The translations under genes were made by a program, and so were the position numbers. The notes beneath the pieces are model-generated. The model was not told the DNA's origin. It saw only the letters and a program-made list of their open reading frames with translations, and did not search any database. Positions 24,708 through 36,663 of a stretch of DNA of 64,000 nt are shown piece by piece. The stretch comes from Rubrimonas sp036735545 (GTDB lineage: Bacteria; Pseudomonadota; Alphaproteobacteria; Rhodobacterales; Rhodobacteraceae): contig DAINOD010000006.1 in the NCBI GenBank assembly GCA_036735545.1, forward strand, positions 5,249 to 69,248, read 5' to 3'. Within the stretch, counting starts at the first letter, position 1, and each line of letters starts with the position of its first letter.

Positions 24708-25979
24708 TCAGTCCAAGGGCCGCGCCGGCTCGCCCGCGACGTAGACGGCCGCCACGGCCCTGTCGTCGCCCAGCGTCTGAACCACGAACAACTCGTCCGC
24801 CAACGACTCCGCCGCAGTCGCCCGCAGGGCCATGGCCGGCGTCGCGCGCGGGTCCAGCACCACGAGATCGGCCTCGTAGCCCGGGGCCAGCCGTCCGATG
24901 ACCGCGCCCAGCCCCAGCGCCGCCGCGTTGCCCGCGGTGGCGAGGCGGAAGGCGTCGAAGGGGTGAAGCGGCGCCCCCAGAAGCTGGCCGATCCCGTGCG
25001 CCGCGCCCAGCGTCGCGGGCATGCCCCAGGCCGTGCCGGCGCCCACGTCGGTCGCCACCGCGACCCTGACCCCCGCCGCGCGCGTAGCGGTGAGGTCGAA
25101 CAGCCCGCTGCCGAGAAAGAGGTTCGAGGTCGGGCAGAACACCGCCACGGCCCCGGCCTCGGCCATCGCCCCGCGCTCGCGGGCGCTCAGGTGGATGCAA
25201 TGGCCCATCAGGCTGCGCGGCGTCAGCAGGCCGAAGCGGGCGTAGACGTCCGTATAGTCGCGCGCCTGCGGATAGAGCGCGAGGGTCGCGTCGATCTCGG
25301 CGCGGTTTTCGCTGAGATGGGTCTGGATCAGGCAACCGGGATGCGCCGCCGCCAGCGCGCCGGCCGCCGCCAGTTGCGCCGGCGTGGAGGTGATCGCGAA
25401 ACGCGGCGCGATGGCGTAGCCGAGCCGCCCGCGGCCATGCCAGCGCGCGATCAGCGCGGCCGTCTCTGCGGCGCCGGTCTCGGGGTCGTCGCGCAGGCCG
25501 TCGGGCGCGTTGCGGTCCATCAGCACCTTGCCGGCGAGCAGGCGCAGGTTGCGTCGCCCGGCCTCGGTGAACAGCGCCTCGACGCTCGCCGCATGGACTG
25601 AGCCGAAGGCGCAGACGGTGGTCGTGCCGTGGCGCAGCGTCTCGTCGAGGAAGCGCGGCGCGACGGCGGCGGCGTGGGCGGGGTCGGCGAAGCGCTGCTC
25701 GGCGGGGAAGATGTGGCCGTTCAGCCAGTCCAGCAATTGCCCGCCATAGGCCGCCTGCGCGTGGGTCTGGGGGAAATGGATGTGGGGGTCCACGAAGCCC
25801 GGCAGGATCAGCCGCGGCCGCCAGTCCTCCACGGCCATGCCCGGAACGGCGACGTCGGCCCAGTCGCCCATTGCGGCGATGCGCCCGTCGCGGATCAGCA
25901 GGCCGCCGTCCTCGACGTGGGCCGGCGGTCCCTCGGCGGCGTCGAAGCTGACCAGCCGGCCGCGAAGAAGCCGGCTCAC
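24708..25979 (-). CDS. guaD: Guanine deaminase
   Basis: The 423-residue amidohydrolase converts guanine to xanthine and ammonia, feeding the adjacent xanthine dehydrogenase. Motifs fit GuaD: DPHIHFPQTHAQAA with the zinc H-x-H and the guanine-specific PQT region, TTTVCAFGSVH, QTHLSEN with the third histidine and catalytic glutamate, and VAVATDVGAGT with the final aspartate. It starts at GTG 25979, overlapping the puuD stop, and is the last gene of the minus-strand purine operon. An alternative assignment as another cyclic aminohydrolase is unlikely given the motifs and context. Confidence 0.93.
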   Translation of the reverse strand: MSRLLRGRLVSFDAAEGPPAHVEDGGLLIRDGRIAAMGDWADVAVPGMAVEDWRPRLILPGFVDPHIHFPQTHAQAAYGGQLLDWLNGHIFPAEQRFADPAHAAAVAPRFLDETLRHGTTTVCAFGSVHAASVEALFTEAGRRNLRLLAGKVLMDRNAPDGLRDDPETGAAETAALIARWHGRGRLGYAIAPRFAITSTPAQLAAAGALAAAHPGCLIQTHLSENRAEIDATLALYPQARDYTDVYARFGLLTPRSLMGHCIHLSARERGAMAEAGAVAVFCPTSNLFLGSGLFDLTATRAAGVRVAVATDVGAGTAWGMPATLGAAHGIGQLLGAPLHPFDAFRLATAGNAAALGLGAVIGRLAPGYEADLVVLDPRATPAMALRATAAESLADELFVVQTLGDDRAVAAVYVAGEPARPLD

Positions 25980-27190
25980 CCCGCCTCGCGCAGCCAGGCG
26001 ACCAGCAGCGCGCGGTCTGCGGGCTCGAGGTTGGTCAGGTTGCCGGGCGGCATGGCGCGGCTGAGGCCGGCCTGCAGCACGATCTCCCGCGCATGGCGCG
26101 CGATTTCGCGGTCGCTTTCCAGCATCACGCCCTTGGGCGCCACCGCCATGCCGGGCCAGAGCGGCTCGGCGGCGTGGCACATCGAACAGCGCGACAGCAC
26201 GAGATCGCGCACGTCCTCGAAGTGCGCGGAGGCGACCAGCCGGGTTTCGGTAGGGGTCATCGCCAAGTCGCGCTCGGCCGCCGGGCCGGCGCGCGACAGG
26301 GCGACGATGGCGAGAAAGATCGCGGCCGTCGCGCCCCATGTCCACCAGAGCCACCCCTGCCGCGCGTGCAGGGTGTTGAAGAAGTGCCGGATCGTCACGC
26401 CCATCAGGAACACCAGCGCGCCGATCACCCAGTTCCACTGCGTGGCGAAGGCGAGCGGATAGTGGTTGGACAGCATCAGGAACAGCACCGGCAGCGTCAG
26501 GTAGTTGTTGTGCAGGCTGCGCTGCTTGGCCTGCGCGCCCAGCGCGGGGTCGGGCGCGCGACCGGCGATCAGGTCGGCGATGACCTTCTTCTGGTTGGGG
26601 ATGATGATCATGGCCACGTTCGCGGCCATGATCGTCGCGGTGAAGGCGCCGAGGTGCAACAGCGCCGCCCGGCCCGAGAAAAGCTGCGCATAGGCCCAGC
26701 TCATGACCACGAGCACGCCGTAAAGCGCCAGCATGAGCCGCGTCTGGTCGGCGCCGAGCTTCGACCTGCAGAGCCGGTCGTAGACCAGCCAGCCCCCGGC
26801 GATCGACCCCAGAGACAACGCCACCGCGCCTGCGGGCGACAGCGCGCGAACCGTGGGATCGATCAGGTAAAGTTCGGCGCCGAAGTAGTACATCACCACA
26901 AGCAGCGCGAAACCCGAAAGGAAGGTCGCGTAGGCCTCCCACTTGAACCAGGTCAGGTGCTCCGGCATCCGCTCCGGCGCCACGGTGAATTTGCGGATGT
27001 GGTAGAAGCCGCCGCCGTGCACCTGCCACTCCTCGCCGGAGGCCCCCTTCGGCAGGTCGTCCGTCTTGCGAAGGCCGAGGTCCAGCGCGATGAAGTAGAA
27101 CGATGATCCGATCCACGCGATCGCCGTGATCGCGTGCAGCCAGCGCAGCGCGAACATGCTCCAGTCCCACAGGATGGCGGTTTCGGTCAT
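25976..27190 (-). CDS. puuD: Membrane urate oxidase with cytochrome c domain (PuuD type)
   Basis: The 404-residue protein has a multi-helix membrane domain of the DUF989/urate hydroxylase type (about 1-300), including WLHAITAIAWIGSSFYFIA and HHFFNTLH-like segments. It ends in a C-terminal cytochrome c domain with CSMCH near residue 335 and a distal methionine region AMPPGN. It oxidises urate to 5-hydroxyisourate and passes electrons to the respiratory chain rather than forming hydrogen peroxide. It replaces soluble uricase and HpxO in this locus. ATG 27190 overlaps the xdhC stop as ATGA and its own stop overlaps guaD. Confidence 0.93.
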   Translation of the reverse strand: MTETAILWDWSMFALRWLHAITAIAWIGSSFYFIALDLGLRKTDDLPKGASGEEWQVHGGGFYHIRKFTVAPERMPEHLTWFKWEAYATFLSGFALLVVMYYFGAELYLIDPTVRALSPAGAVALSLGSIAGGWLVYDRLCRSKLGADQTRLMLALYGVLVVMSWAYAQLFSGRAALLHLGAFTATIMAANVAMIIIPNQKKVIADLIAGRAPDPALGAQAKQRSLHNNYLTLPVLFLMLSNHYPLAFATQWNWVIGALVFLMGVTIRHFFNTLHARQGWLWWTWGATAAIFLAIVALSRAGPAAERDLAMTPTETRLVASAHFEDVRDLVLSRCSMCHAAEPLWPGMAVAPKGVMLESDREIARHAREIVLQAGLSRAMPPGNLTNLEPADRALLVAWLREAG

Positions 27191-27961
27191 GCGGTCTCCA
27201 CGAGGGCGGGGCAGGGCGCGAGCGCGGTCGCCAGCTCCGCCGCGACCAGCGCGGCGATGACGGCGGGGCGCTTGTCCGCAGCCTTCGCGCCGATGGGGCA
27301 GCGCAACGGCGCGGGGTCGATCCCGCGGGCGCGGGCGAACGTCGCGAAACGGGCGCGCTTGGAGGCCGAGCCGATCATGCCGACCCAGGGGCTGTCGCCG
27401 CGCGCCAGCGCCTCGGCGGCGATGAGGAAGTCGAGCGCGTGGTCGTGGGTCAGGATCACATGCGCCGCGCCGGGCGGCGCGGCGCGCGCGGCGGCCTCGG
27501 GCAGGGCGGCCAGCAGGCGGGCCACCCCCACGGGCGCAGCCTCCAGCGTCGCCGGCCGGCTCTCCACCAGCGTCGTGCGGAAGGGCAGCAGCGCCAGCGC
27601 TGCGCAGAGCGCCCGCCCGGTGTGGCCGCCGCCATGCACCATCACCGCCGGCCGCGCCGCCGCCTCCGCCGCGAGGCGGGCGCGGATGGCTGCCGGCTCG
27701 GCGCGGGTGAGACGGACTTCGACGCGACCGCCGCAGCACTGGCCGATCTCGGGCCCGAGCGGGACGTCCAGAACCTGCGCGGCGGCCCCGTCCCGCAGCA
27801 GCCTGCGCGCGGCGTCGATGGCCAGATATTCAAGTCGCCCGCCGCCTATGGTGCCCCAGCATGCGCCGGGCCCGACCAGCATCCACGCCCCCGCCTCGCG
27901 GGGCGCCGAGCCGAGCGCGCGGGTCACCGACACCAGCGCGCAGGGGTCGGTCAGCAGCGCC

Positions 27962-27972
<11 letters not shown>
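27187..27972 (-). CDS. xdhC: Xanthine dehydrogenase accessory protein XdhC
   Basis: The 261-residue protein binds and sulfurates the molybdenum cofactor before insertion into XdhB. It shows SVTRALGSAPREAGAWML near the N-terminus, GTIGGGRLEY, GQCCGGRVEV (paired cysteines), a Rossmann-like MVHGGGHTGRAL and WVGMIGSASKRARF. It starts at GTG 27972, eleven bases inside the end of xdhB, and its stop overlaps puuD. It is encoded directly after xdhAB, as in Rhodobacter capsulatus. Confidence 0.95.
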
Positions 27973-30270
<2,298 letters not shown>

Positions 30271-30274
<4 letters not shown>

Positions 30275-31716
30275 GCGACCCCCAGCCGGACCGGCTCGCC
30301 GGCGTCCTCCAGCGCGAAGCGGATCAGCAGGTTGGCCGCGACCCGGGCGCGATAGGCGGCGCTGGCGCGCAGGTCGCTGAGCGGCGTGAAGTCGTGCGCC
30401 AGCGCCGCCGCCGCCCGCTCCGCCGCCTCCAGCCCCCAGACGGCGCCGGTCAGCGCCGCCTCGGCCGCCGGGGCGCGGCGCGGCGTGCCGGCCATGCCGC
30501 CGTAGGCGAGCCGCGCCTGCGCCACGCGACCGCCCTCCAGCCGCAGCAGAAAGGCGCCGCAGACGGCGGTGATGTCCTCGTCGCGGCGCTTGGAGACCTT
30601 GTAGACCGCCAGCCTGTCGTGCGCGCCAGGGGCGGGCAGGAAGACGCTCTCCACCACTTCGCCCGCCGCGCGGTCCTGCCGGCCGTAGTCGAGGAAGAAC
30701 GCCTCCAGCGGCGCCGTGCGCCGCGCCGCGCCGAGGCGCAGGGTCAGCGTGGCTCCCAGCGCGATGAAGGCCGGCGGACATTCGCCGATCGGCGAGCCGT
30801 TGGCGATGTTGCCGCCGATCGTGCCCGCCGCGCGCACCTGCGGTCCGCCGATGCGCGACCACAACTCGGCGATCTGCGGAAAGCGGCCCAGCAGCGCCGC
30901 CTCGGCCTCGGCGTAGGTGACGGCGGCGCCCAGCGTCAGGCCCTCGGGGCGGTCCTCGATCCGGCGCAGTTCGGGGATGCGCCCGATCAGCGCCGTGGCG
31001 CCGACCGGACGGCTGCGCTTGGTCACCCAAAGCCCGACGTCGGTCGCGCCCGCGACCAAGGTGACGCCGGGCGTCTCGGCCAGCACGGCCGCGAGGTCCT
31101 CGGCGTCGGGCGGGATCACCACCCGGTCGTCGTCCTCGCCGATGTCGACGCGGGCGCCGTCCGCCAGCGCGGCCAGCGCCCGGGCGGTTTCGGCGGCGCG
31201 TTCGACCAGCGGCTCGCCCGGCGCCGCGCAGGCGTCGCGGGCGGCGCGCACGATCGGGGCGTAGCCGGTGCAGCGGCAGAGATTGCCCTGCAGCGCGCGG
31301 TCGACCGCATCGTCGGTCGGCGCCACGCCTGTCATGCGAAAGGCCGCCAGCGCCATCACGATCCCCGGCGTGCAGAAGCCGCACTGGCTGCCGTGCCGCT
31401 CGACCATGGCCGCCTGCACCGGGTGCAGGCCGGAAGGCGGCGTCAGCCCTTCGATGGTGACGACGTGCGCGCCGTCCACCGCCGCCAGTGGGCGGATGCA
31501 GGCGTTGACGGGGACGTAGCGGAGGGCGCCGTCCTCCAGCCGCCCCTCCAGCACCGTGCAGGCGCCGCAATCGCCCTCGGCGCAGCCCTCCTTGGTCCCG
31601 CACAGCCGCCGCTCCAGCCGCAGCCAGTCGAGCAGCGTGTCGCGCGGGCCCACGCGCGCCTCGGTCACGGGAGCGTCGTTCAGCAGGAACCGGATTTCGC
31701 GCCGAATGGGCGGCAT
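30271..31716 (-). CDS. xdhA: Xanthine dehydrogenase, FeS/FAD subunit
   Basis: The 481-residue small subunit has two [2Fe-2S] domains: CGTKEGCAEGDCGACTV at about 39-55, and the helical cluster with GSQCGFCTPGIVMAL and QGNLCRCTGY. The FAD domain follows, with LVAGATDVGLWV and GGPQVRAAGTIGGNIANGSP. Electrons from the molybdenum subunit pass through these centres to FAD and then to NAD. The start at ATG 31716 shares one base with the uraH stop (TGATG), so uraH and xdhA are coupled. Confidence 0.96.
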
Positions 31717-32057
31717 CAGCTTCCCCGATAGGTCGAATAGCCGAAGGGCGAGACCAGCAGCGGCACATGATAGTGGCCGCCGCCCGCGTCGACGCCGAAG
31801 CGGATCGGCACGATGTCGAGAAAGGGCTGCGTCTGCCCGCTTCCCAGATATTCGGCGACGTGAAAGCGCAGTTCGTAGGCGCCCGTCGCAGCGTCGGTCA
31901 GAATCGGCCCGTCGCCGCGCCCATCGGCGTTCGTGCGGAAATCGGCGAGCCGCGCGTCGTCGGGGCCGTACAGCTCGATCCGCATCCCCGCCGCCGGGCG
32001 CCCCTTGGCCAGGTCCAGCACATGGGTGCTCAGGCTCGCGCCTTTCGCCTCGGCCAT
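31716..32057 (-). CDS. uraH: 5-Hydroxyisourate hydrolase (transthyretin-like)
   Basis: The 113-residue protein hydrolyses 5-hydroxyisourate, the product of PuuD, to OHCU. It has the N-terminal LSTHVLDLAKGRPAAGM, RTNADGRGD, and the diagnostic C-terminal tetrapeptide YRGS. The start is ATG 32057 with GGGGAAG just upstream; a longer frame from 32099 lacks family similarity. It heads the minus-strand purine operon, with an 81-base intergenic region separating it from the divergent puuE-uraD gene. Confidence 0.95.
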   Translation of the reverse strand: MAEAKGASLSTHVLDLAKGRPAAGMRIELYGPDDARLADFRTNADGRGDGPILTDAATGAYELRFHVAEYLGSGQTQPFLDIVPIRFGVDAGGGHYHVPLLVSPFGYSTYRGS

Positions 32058-32138
32058 CGACTTCCCCTTACGCCGCCTCGCATCCGCGTATAGCGTCACT
32101 CAAAACCCGTCGCTTGCAAGCCCGCCGAGAGAGTTCCC

Positions 32139-33551
32139 ATGCGCTACCCCCGCGACATGCACGGCTACGGCGCCGAGCCGCCGAAAGCCGACTGGCCCGG
32201 CGGCGCCGCGGTCGCGCTGCAGATCGTGCTCAACTACGAGGAAGGCGGCGAGAACTGCGTCCTTCACGGCGACGCCGCCTCCGAGGCCTTCCTGTCCGAG
32301 ATCGTCGGCGCCCAGCCCTGGCCGGGGATGCGGCACTGGAACATGGAGACGATCTACGAATACGGCGCCCGGGCCGGCTTCTGGCGCATCCACCGCATGT
32401 TCACGGAGCGCGGCCTGCCGCTGACGGTCTACGGCGTGGCCACCGCGCTCGCCCGCGCCCCGGCGCAAGTGGAGGCGATGAAGGCCGCGGGCTGGGAGAT
32501 CGCCAGCCACGGGCTGAAATGGATCGACTACCGCGACCATTCCCGCGAAGCGGAGCGGGCCGACATGCTCGCCGCCATCCGGCTGCATGCGGCGGCGGTG
32601 GGAGAGCGGCCGCTGGGCTGGTATCTGGGCCGCTGTTCCGAGAACTCGGTGGACCTCGCGAGCGAGGAGGGCGGCTTCGCCTATGTCGCCGACAGCTACG
32701 CCGACGATCTGCCCTACTGGCGCGAGCATGGCGACAGGGCCCAGCTTTTCGTGCCCTACACCCTCGACGCCAACGACATGCGCTTCGCGGTGGCGCAGGG
32801 CTTCAACGCGGGCGACCAGTTCTTCGCCTATCTGCGCGACGCGCTCGACGTGCATCTGGCCGAGGGACGCGCGGGACGGCCGTCGATGATGAGCGTCGGG
32901 CTGCACTGCCGCCTCGTCGGGCGGCCGGGGCGGGCGGCGGCGCTGGCGCGGTTTCTCGACCATGCGCAGGGGCAGGGCGACGTCTGGTTCTGCACCCGTC
33001 TGGCGCTGGCGCGGCACTGGGCTGCGACGCATCCGTGGCGGCCGCGCGAACGCCCCTCGGCCATGGACCGGGCCGCCTTCGTGGCGGCCTTTGGCGGCGT
33101 GTTCGAGCACTCGCCCTGGGTCGCAGAACGCGCCTGGGACGGGGAGCTGGGCCCGCACCACGACACCGCCGTGGGGCTCTGGCACGCGCTGGCGATGCAG
33201 TTCCGCCTTGCGCCTGAGGTCGATCGGCTTGCCGTGCTGCGCGCCCATCCCGACCTCGCCGGCAGGCTCGCGGCGGCGAAGCGGCTGACGGCGGAGTCGA
33301 CCGCGGAGCAGGCCGCCGCCGGCCTCGACGCGCTGACGGATGCCGAGCGGGCGCGCTTCACCGTGCTGAACAAGGCCTACGCCGATCGCTTCGGCTTTCC
33401 CTTCATCATCGCCGCGCGCGACCACGACAAGGCGGGGATCCTCGCCGCCTTCGAGGCCCGCATCGCCAACACGCCGGCGCAGGAGTTCGCCGCCGCCTGC
33501 GCGCAGGTGGAGCGGATCGCCCGCCTGCGCATCGACGCCCTGCTGCCCTGA
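32139..33551 (+). CDS. puuE-uraD: Allantoinase (PuuE) fused to OHCU decarboxylase (UraD)
   Basis: The 470-residue bifunctional protein joins two steps of urate breakdown. Residues 1-305 are the polysaccharide-deacetylase-like, cofactor-independent allantoinase PuuE (MHGYGAEPPKADWPGGA, NYEEGGENCVLHGD, ASHGLKWIDYRDH). Residues 310-470 are OHCU decarboxylase (FVAAFGGVFEHSPWVAERAW, LRAHPDLAGRLA, LNKAYADRFGFPFIIAARDH). The decarboxylase makes S-allantoin, which the other half hydrolyses to allantoate. The fusion order follows product flow in reverse. It is the first gene of the plus-strand purine operon; alc starts nine bases after its stop. Confidence 0.95.
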   Translation: MRYPRDMHGYGAEPPKADWPGGAAVALQIVLNYEEGGENCVLHGDAASEAFLSEIVGAQPWPGMRHWNMETIYEYGARAGFWRIHRMFTERGLPLTVYGVATALARAPAQVEAMKAAGWEIASHGLKWIDYRDHSREAERADMLAAIRLHAAAVGERPLGWYLGRCSENSVDLASEEGGFAYVADSYADDLPYWREHGDRAQLFVPYTLDANDMRFAVAQGFNAGDQFFAYLRDALDVHLAEGRAGRPSMMSVGLHCRLVGRPGRAAALARFLDHAQGQGDVWFCTRLALARHWAATHPWRPRERPSAMDRAAFVAAFGGVFEHSPWVAERAWDGELGPHHDTAVGLWHALAMQFRLAPEVDRLAVLRAHPDLAGRLAAAKRLTAESTAEQAAAGLDALTDAERARFTVLNKAYADRFGFPFIIAARDHDKAGILAAFEARIANTPAQEFAAACAQVERIARLRIDALLP

Positions 33552-33559
33552 GAGAGCCC

Positions 33560-34543
33560 ATGAACGCCACAGACCTTCCCGACTTCGCCCGCGGCTGCGT
33601 CAACCTCGCCTCGGCGCGGCTTGGCGCGGTCGGCCTCTCCACGACCGACGAGTTCTTCGCGCCGCTGTCGCGGATGCTGGACGACCGGCCGGCGGAGTTC
33701 TTCCCCGACCGCTACGACGACAACGGCAAGTGGATGGACGGCTGGGAGAGCCGGCGCCGCCGCGTGCCGGGCCACGACTGGGCGGTGGTCCGCCTCGCCG
33801 CGCCGGGGCGGATCGCGGGCTTCGACGTCGACACCCGCCACTTCACCGGCAACTATCCCCCCGCTTGCCGCATCGAGGGCTGGATGGGCGCCGGCGACCC
33901 GGCGGACGATGCGGCTTGGGTCGAGCTGTCGCCCATGGCGCCGCTGGGCCCCAGCGCGCAGCATTTCCTGCCCGCCGTCTCGGACGCCGCCGTCAGCCAC
34001 ATCCGCCTGCACATCCACCCCGACGGCGGCGTGGCGCGGCTGCGGGTCTACGGCCGGCCCGTGCTCGCGGCCGAGGGGACCATCGAGCTGTCGGGCGCGC
34101 TGAACGGGGGCCGCGTGCTTGGCTGGTCCAACGCCCATTACGGCGACATCCAGCATGTCCTGTTCCCCGACCGCGGGCTCACCATGGGCGACGGCTGGGA
34201 GACGCGGCGGCTGCGCGTTCCCGGCAACGACTGGCTGGTGCTGCGGCTGGCGGGCCGGGGCTTGGTCGAGCGCATCGTGGTCGACACCCTGCACAACAAG
34301 GGCAACTTCCCCGAGAACTGCTCGCTGCAGGGCGCCGACATGGGGGCGATGGGCGACGGCCTCGACGCCGCCGTGACGCAGGCGGCGATGTTCTGGCCGG
34401 AACTGGCGCCCCGCACGACCCTCACCGCCGACAGCCTGCACGAGATCGCGCCCGTTGCGCTGGGCCCCGTCACCCATGTCCGGCTGAACATCTTCCCCGA
34501 CGGCGGCATCAGCCGGTTGCGGCTGTTCGGCCGGCTGGCGTGA
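33560..34543 (+). CDS. alc: Allantoicase
   Basis: The 327-residue protein hydrolyses allantoate to ureidoglycolate and urea. Allantoicases are an internal duplication and this is visible here. GKWMDGWESRRRRVPGHDW in the first half aligns with TMGDGWETRRLRVPGNDW in the second, and FDVDTRHFTGNYP with VVDTLHNKGNFPEN. The C-terminus ends VRLNIFPDGGISRLRLFG, paralleling IRLHIHPDGGVARLRVYG. The ATG lies nine bases after puuE-uraD, and the stop overlaps allA as GTGA. Confidence 0.95.
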   Translation: MNATDLPDFARGCVNLASARLGAVGLSTTDEFFAPLSRMLDDRPAEFFPDRYDDNGKWMDGWESRRRRVPGHDWAVVRLAAPGRIAGFDVDTRHFTGNYPPACRIEGWMGAGDPADDAAWVELSPMAPLGPSAQHFLPAVSDAAVSHIRLHIHPDGGVARLRVYGRPVLAAEGTIELSGALNGGRVLGWSNAHYGDIQHVLFPDRGLTMGDGWETRRLRVPGNDWLVLRLAGRGLVERIVVDTLHNKGNFPENCSLQGADMGAMGDGLDAAVTQAAMFWPELAPRTTLTADSLHEIAPVALGPVTHVRLNIFPDGGISRLRLFGRLA

Positions 34544-35031
34544 GGGCGATCGTCGCCGCGCCGTTGAGCGCCGCGGTCTTCGCCCCCTTCGGCCATGTCA
34601 TCGCCACGCCGGGGGCGGAGCGACGCGCCATCAACGCCGGCCGCTGCATCCGCCACCACGACCTGGCGCCGGTGGAGGTCCTTTCCGGCCGCGCGGGGCT
34701 GTCGCTGTTCGTCAGCGAGCCGGTGAGCCTGCCCCACGCCTTCGACCTGATGGAGCGCCATCCGGAGGGGTCGCAGGCCTTCATGCCGCTGTCCGACGCG
34801 CCCTTCCTCGTGATCGTGGCGCCGGATGCGGGTGGAGCGCCGGGAGCGCCGCTGGCCTTCGTCACGGCGCCGGGGCAGGGGGTCAGCTACCGCGCGGGCG
34901 TGTGGCACGGGGTGCTGACGCCCCTGGAGGCGTCACAGCGGTTCCTCGTCGTGGACCGCATCGGACCGGGCGCGAACCTGCAGGAGCATCGGTGGGCCGA
35001 GGCGTGGACGGTGACCGCCCCGCAGGCGTAG
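34540..35031 (+). CDS. allA: Ureidoglycolate lyase
   Basis: The 163-residue cupin-like enzyme releases urea from ureidoglycolate to give glyoxylate, ending the pathway. Features include FAPFGHVIATPG near the N-terminus, RHHDLAPVEV, LMERHPEGSQAFMPL with the cupin histidine and glutamine, and YRAGVWHGVLTPL. The start is GTG 34540 overlapping the alc stop. With this gene every step from guanine to glyoxylate is encoded between 24.7 and 35.0 kb. Urea use would need urease elsewhere. Confidence 0.93.
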   Translation: MRAIVAAPLSAAVFAPFGHVIATPGAERRAINAGRCIRHHDLAPVEVLSGRAGLSLFVSEPVSLPHAFDLMERHPEGSQAFMPLSDAPFLVIVAPDAGGAPGAPLAFVTAPGQGVSYRAGVWHGVLTPLEASQRFLVVDRIGPGANLQEHRWAEAWTVTAPQA

Positions 35032-35056
35032 GCTGCGCGGCAGGAGGAGCCGCCCC

Positions 35057-36583
35057 ATGAACATCGCCGCACCCGTGACCCCCCGCATCCTGCGCCTGCA
35101 TCCAGACGACGACGTGCTGATCGCCGTCGACCGCGCCGAGCCCGGCCAGCCGCTCGGCGAGGGGATCGTCGCGGCGGCGCGCATCCCGCGCGGGCACAAG
35201 GCGGCGGCCCGGCCGCTGGCGGCGGGCGAGCCGGTGCGCAAGTTCGGCCAGATCATCGGCGTCGCCACCGCCGCCATCGCGCCGGGCGAGCATGTCCACG
35301 AGCACAACCTCGGCATGGCCGACTTCGCCCGCGACCACGCTTTCGGCGTCGAGGCGCGGGCCGTCGATCCGCTTGCGGTGGAGACCTTCAAGGGCTTCCA
35401 CCGCGAGGGCGGCAAGGTCGGCACGCGCAACTATGTCGGCATCCTCACCTCGGTGAACTGCTCGGCCTCCGTCGCCACCTTCATCGCGCGGGAGGCGCAG
35501 CGCTCCGGCCTGCTCGACCGCTTTTCCAACGTGGACGGCGTGATCCCGCTGACCCACGGCGGCGGCTGCGCGCTCGACGTGGGCGGCGAGGGCTACGAGG
35601 TGCTCAAGCGCACCCAGTGGGGTTACGCCGCCAACCCCAACATGGCTGCGGTCATCATGGTGGGCCTGGGTTGCGAGGGCTTCCAGATCGCCCGCTTCAA
35701 GGATCTCTACGGCATTCAGGAGAGCGACCGCTTCCGCTCCATGACCATCCAGGAGGTCGGCGGCACGCGGAAGACCGTCGAGCGCGGCGTGGCGATGCTG
35801 ACCGAGATGCTGCCCGCGGCCGACGCCTGCCGCCGTGCGCCGGCGCCCGCCTCGGCGCTGACGCTGGCGCTGCAGTGCGGCGGCTCGGACGGCTATTCGG
35901 GGATCACGGCGAACCCCGCGCTGGGCGTGGCGTCGGACATCCTCGTGGCGCAGGGCGGGGCCGCGGTGCTGGGCGAGACGCCCGAGATCTACGGCGCCGA
36001 GCACCTGCTCACGCGCCGGGCCGTCAGCCCCGCGGTCGGCGAGAAGCTGCTCGAGCGCATCCGCTGGTGGGAGGACTACACCGCCCGCAACCGCATGGCG
36101 ATGAACAACAACCCTTCGCCCGGCAACAAGCAGGGCGGCCTGACCACGATTCTCGAGAAGTCGCTGGGCGCCGCGGCCAAGGGCGGCTCGGCGCCGCTGG
36201 CGGCGGTGTGGGAGTACGCCGAGCCGATCACCGCGCGCGGCTTCAGCTTCATGGACACCCCCGGCTACGATCCCGTCTCGGTGACCGGGCAGGTGGCGGG
36301 CGGCTGCAACCTGATCGCCTTCACCACGGGGCGCGGCTCGGCCTATGGCTGCAAGCCGGTGCCGTCGCTGAAGCTCGCCACCAACACGGCGATGTTCGAG
36401 AAGATGGTCGAGGACATGGACGTCAACTGCGGCGACGTGCTCGACGGCGTGTCGCTGGCAGAAAAGGGACGCGAGATCTTCGACGCCCTGCTCGCCGCCG
36501 CGTCGGGCGCGCGCACCAAGTCCGAGGCGCTGGGCTACGGCGACGCGGAGTTCAACCCGTGGGTGATCGGCGCGACCATGTGA
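35057..36583 (+). CDS. UxaA/GarD-family dehydratase (altronate/galactarate dehydratase-like)
   Basis: The 508-residue protein has an N-terminal SAF domain (about 12-95; ILRLHPDDDVLIAVDR, GHKAAARPLAAGEPV) joined to the altronate/galactarate dehydratase core. That core shows KVGTRNYVGILTSVNCSAS, LTHGGGCA, LQCGGSDGYSGITANPA and GNKQGGLTTI. These enzymes dehydrate sugar acids using ferrous iron. It lies 25 bases after allA and may be read from the ureide operon or from its own promoter. The natural substrate is uncertain: no uronate transporter, isomerase or kinase genes accompany it. Its position suggests a hydroxy acid linked to glyoxylate metabolism, which is speculative. Confidence 0.88.
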   Translation: MNIAAPVTPRILRLHPDDDVLIAVDRAEPGQPLGEGIVAAARIPRGHKAAARPLAAGEPVRKFGQIIGVATAAIAPGEHVHEHNLGMADFARDHAFGVEARAVDPLAVETFKGFHREGGKVGTRNYVGILTSVNCSASVATFIAREAQRSGLLDRFSNVDGVIPLTHGGGCALDVGGEGYEVLKRTQWGYAANPNMAAVIMVGLGCEGFQIARFKDLYGIQESDRFRSMTIQEVGGTRKTVERGVAMLTEMLPAADACRRAPAPASALTLALQCGGSDGYSGITANPALGVASDILVAQGGAAVLGETPEIYGAEHLLTRRAVSPAVGEKLLERIRWWEDYTARNRMAMNNNPSPGNKQGGLTTILEKSLGAAAKGGSAPLAAVWEYAEPITARGFSFMDTPGYDPVSVTGQVAGGCNLIAFTTGRGSAYGCKPVPSLKLATNTAMFEKMVEDMDVNCGDVLDGVSLAEKGREIFDALLAAASGARTKSEALGYGDAEFNPWVIGATM

Positions 36584-36663
36584 GCGCCGTTTGACATCGA
36601 CCAAAGCGCCGGCGACGCCCCCCGCCTAGGCTGCGGCGGTGTTCCCCTGGAGGAGACCGGCCG

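Noticed and set aside
24693..24711. Hairpin CTGAG-N9-CTCAG between the small gene and guaD as a terminator
   Set aside because: The stem is only five pairs and is largely explained by the two opposed stop codons.
36591..36632. TTGACA at 36591 with TAGGCT at 36627 as a sigma-70 promoter for the alcohol dehydrogenase
   Set aside because: The spacer is 30 bases, far from the usual 16-18, so the two elements cannot work together.
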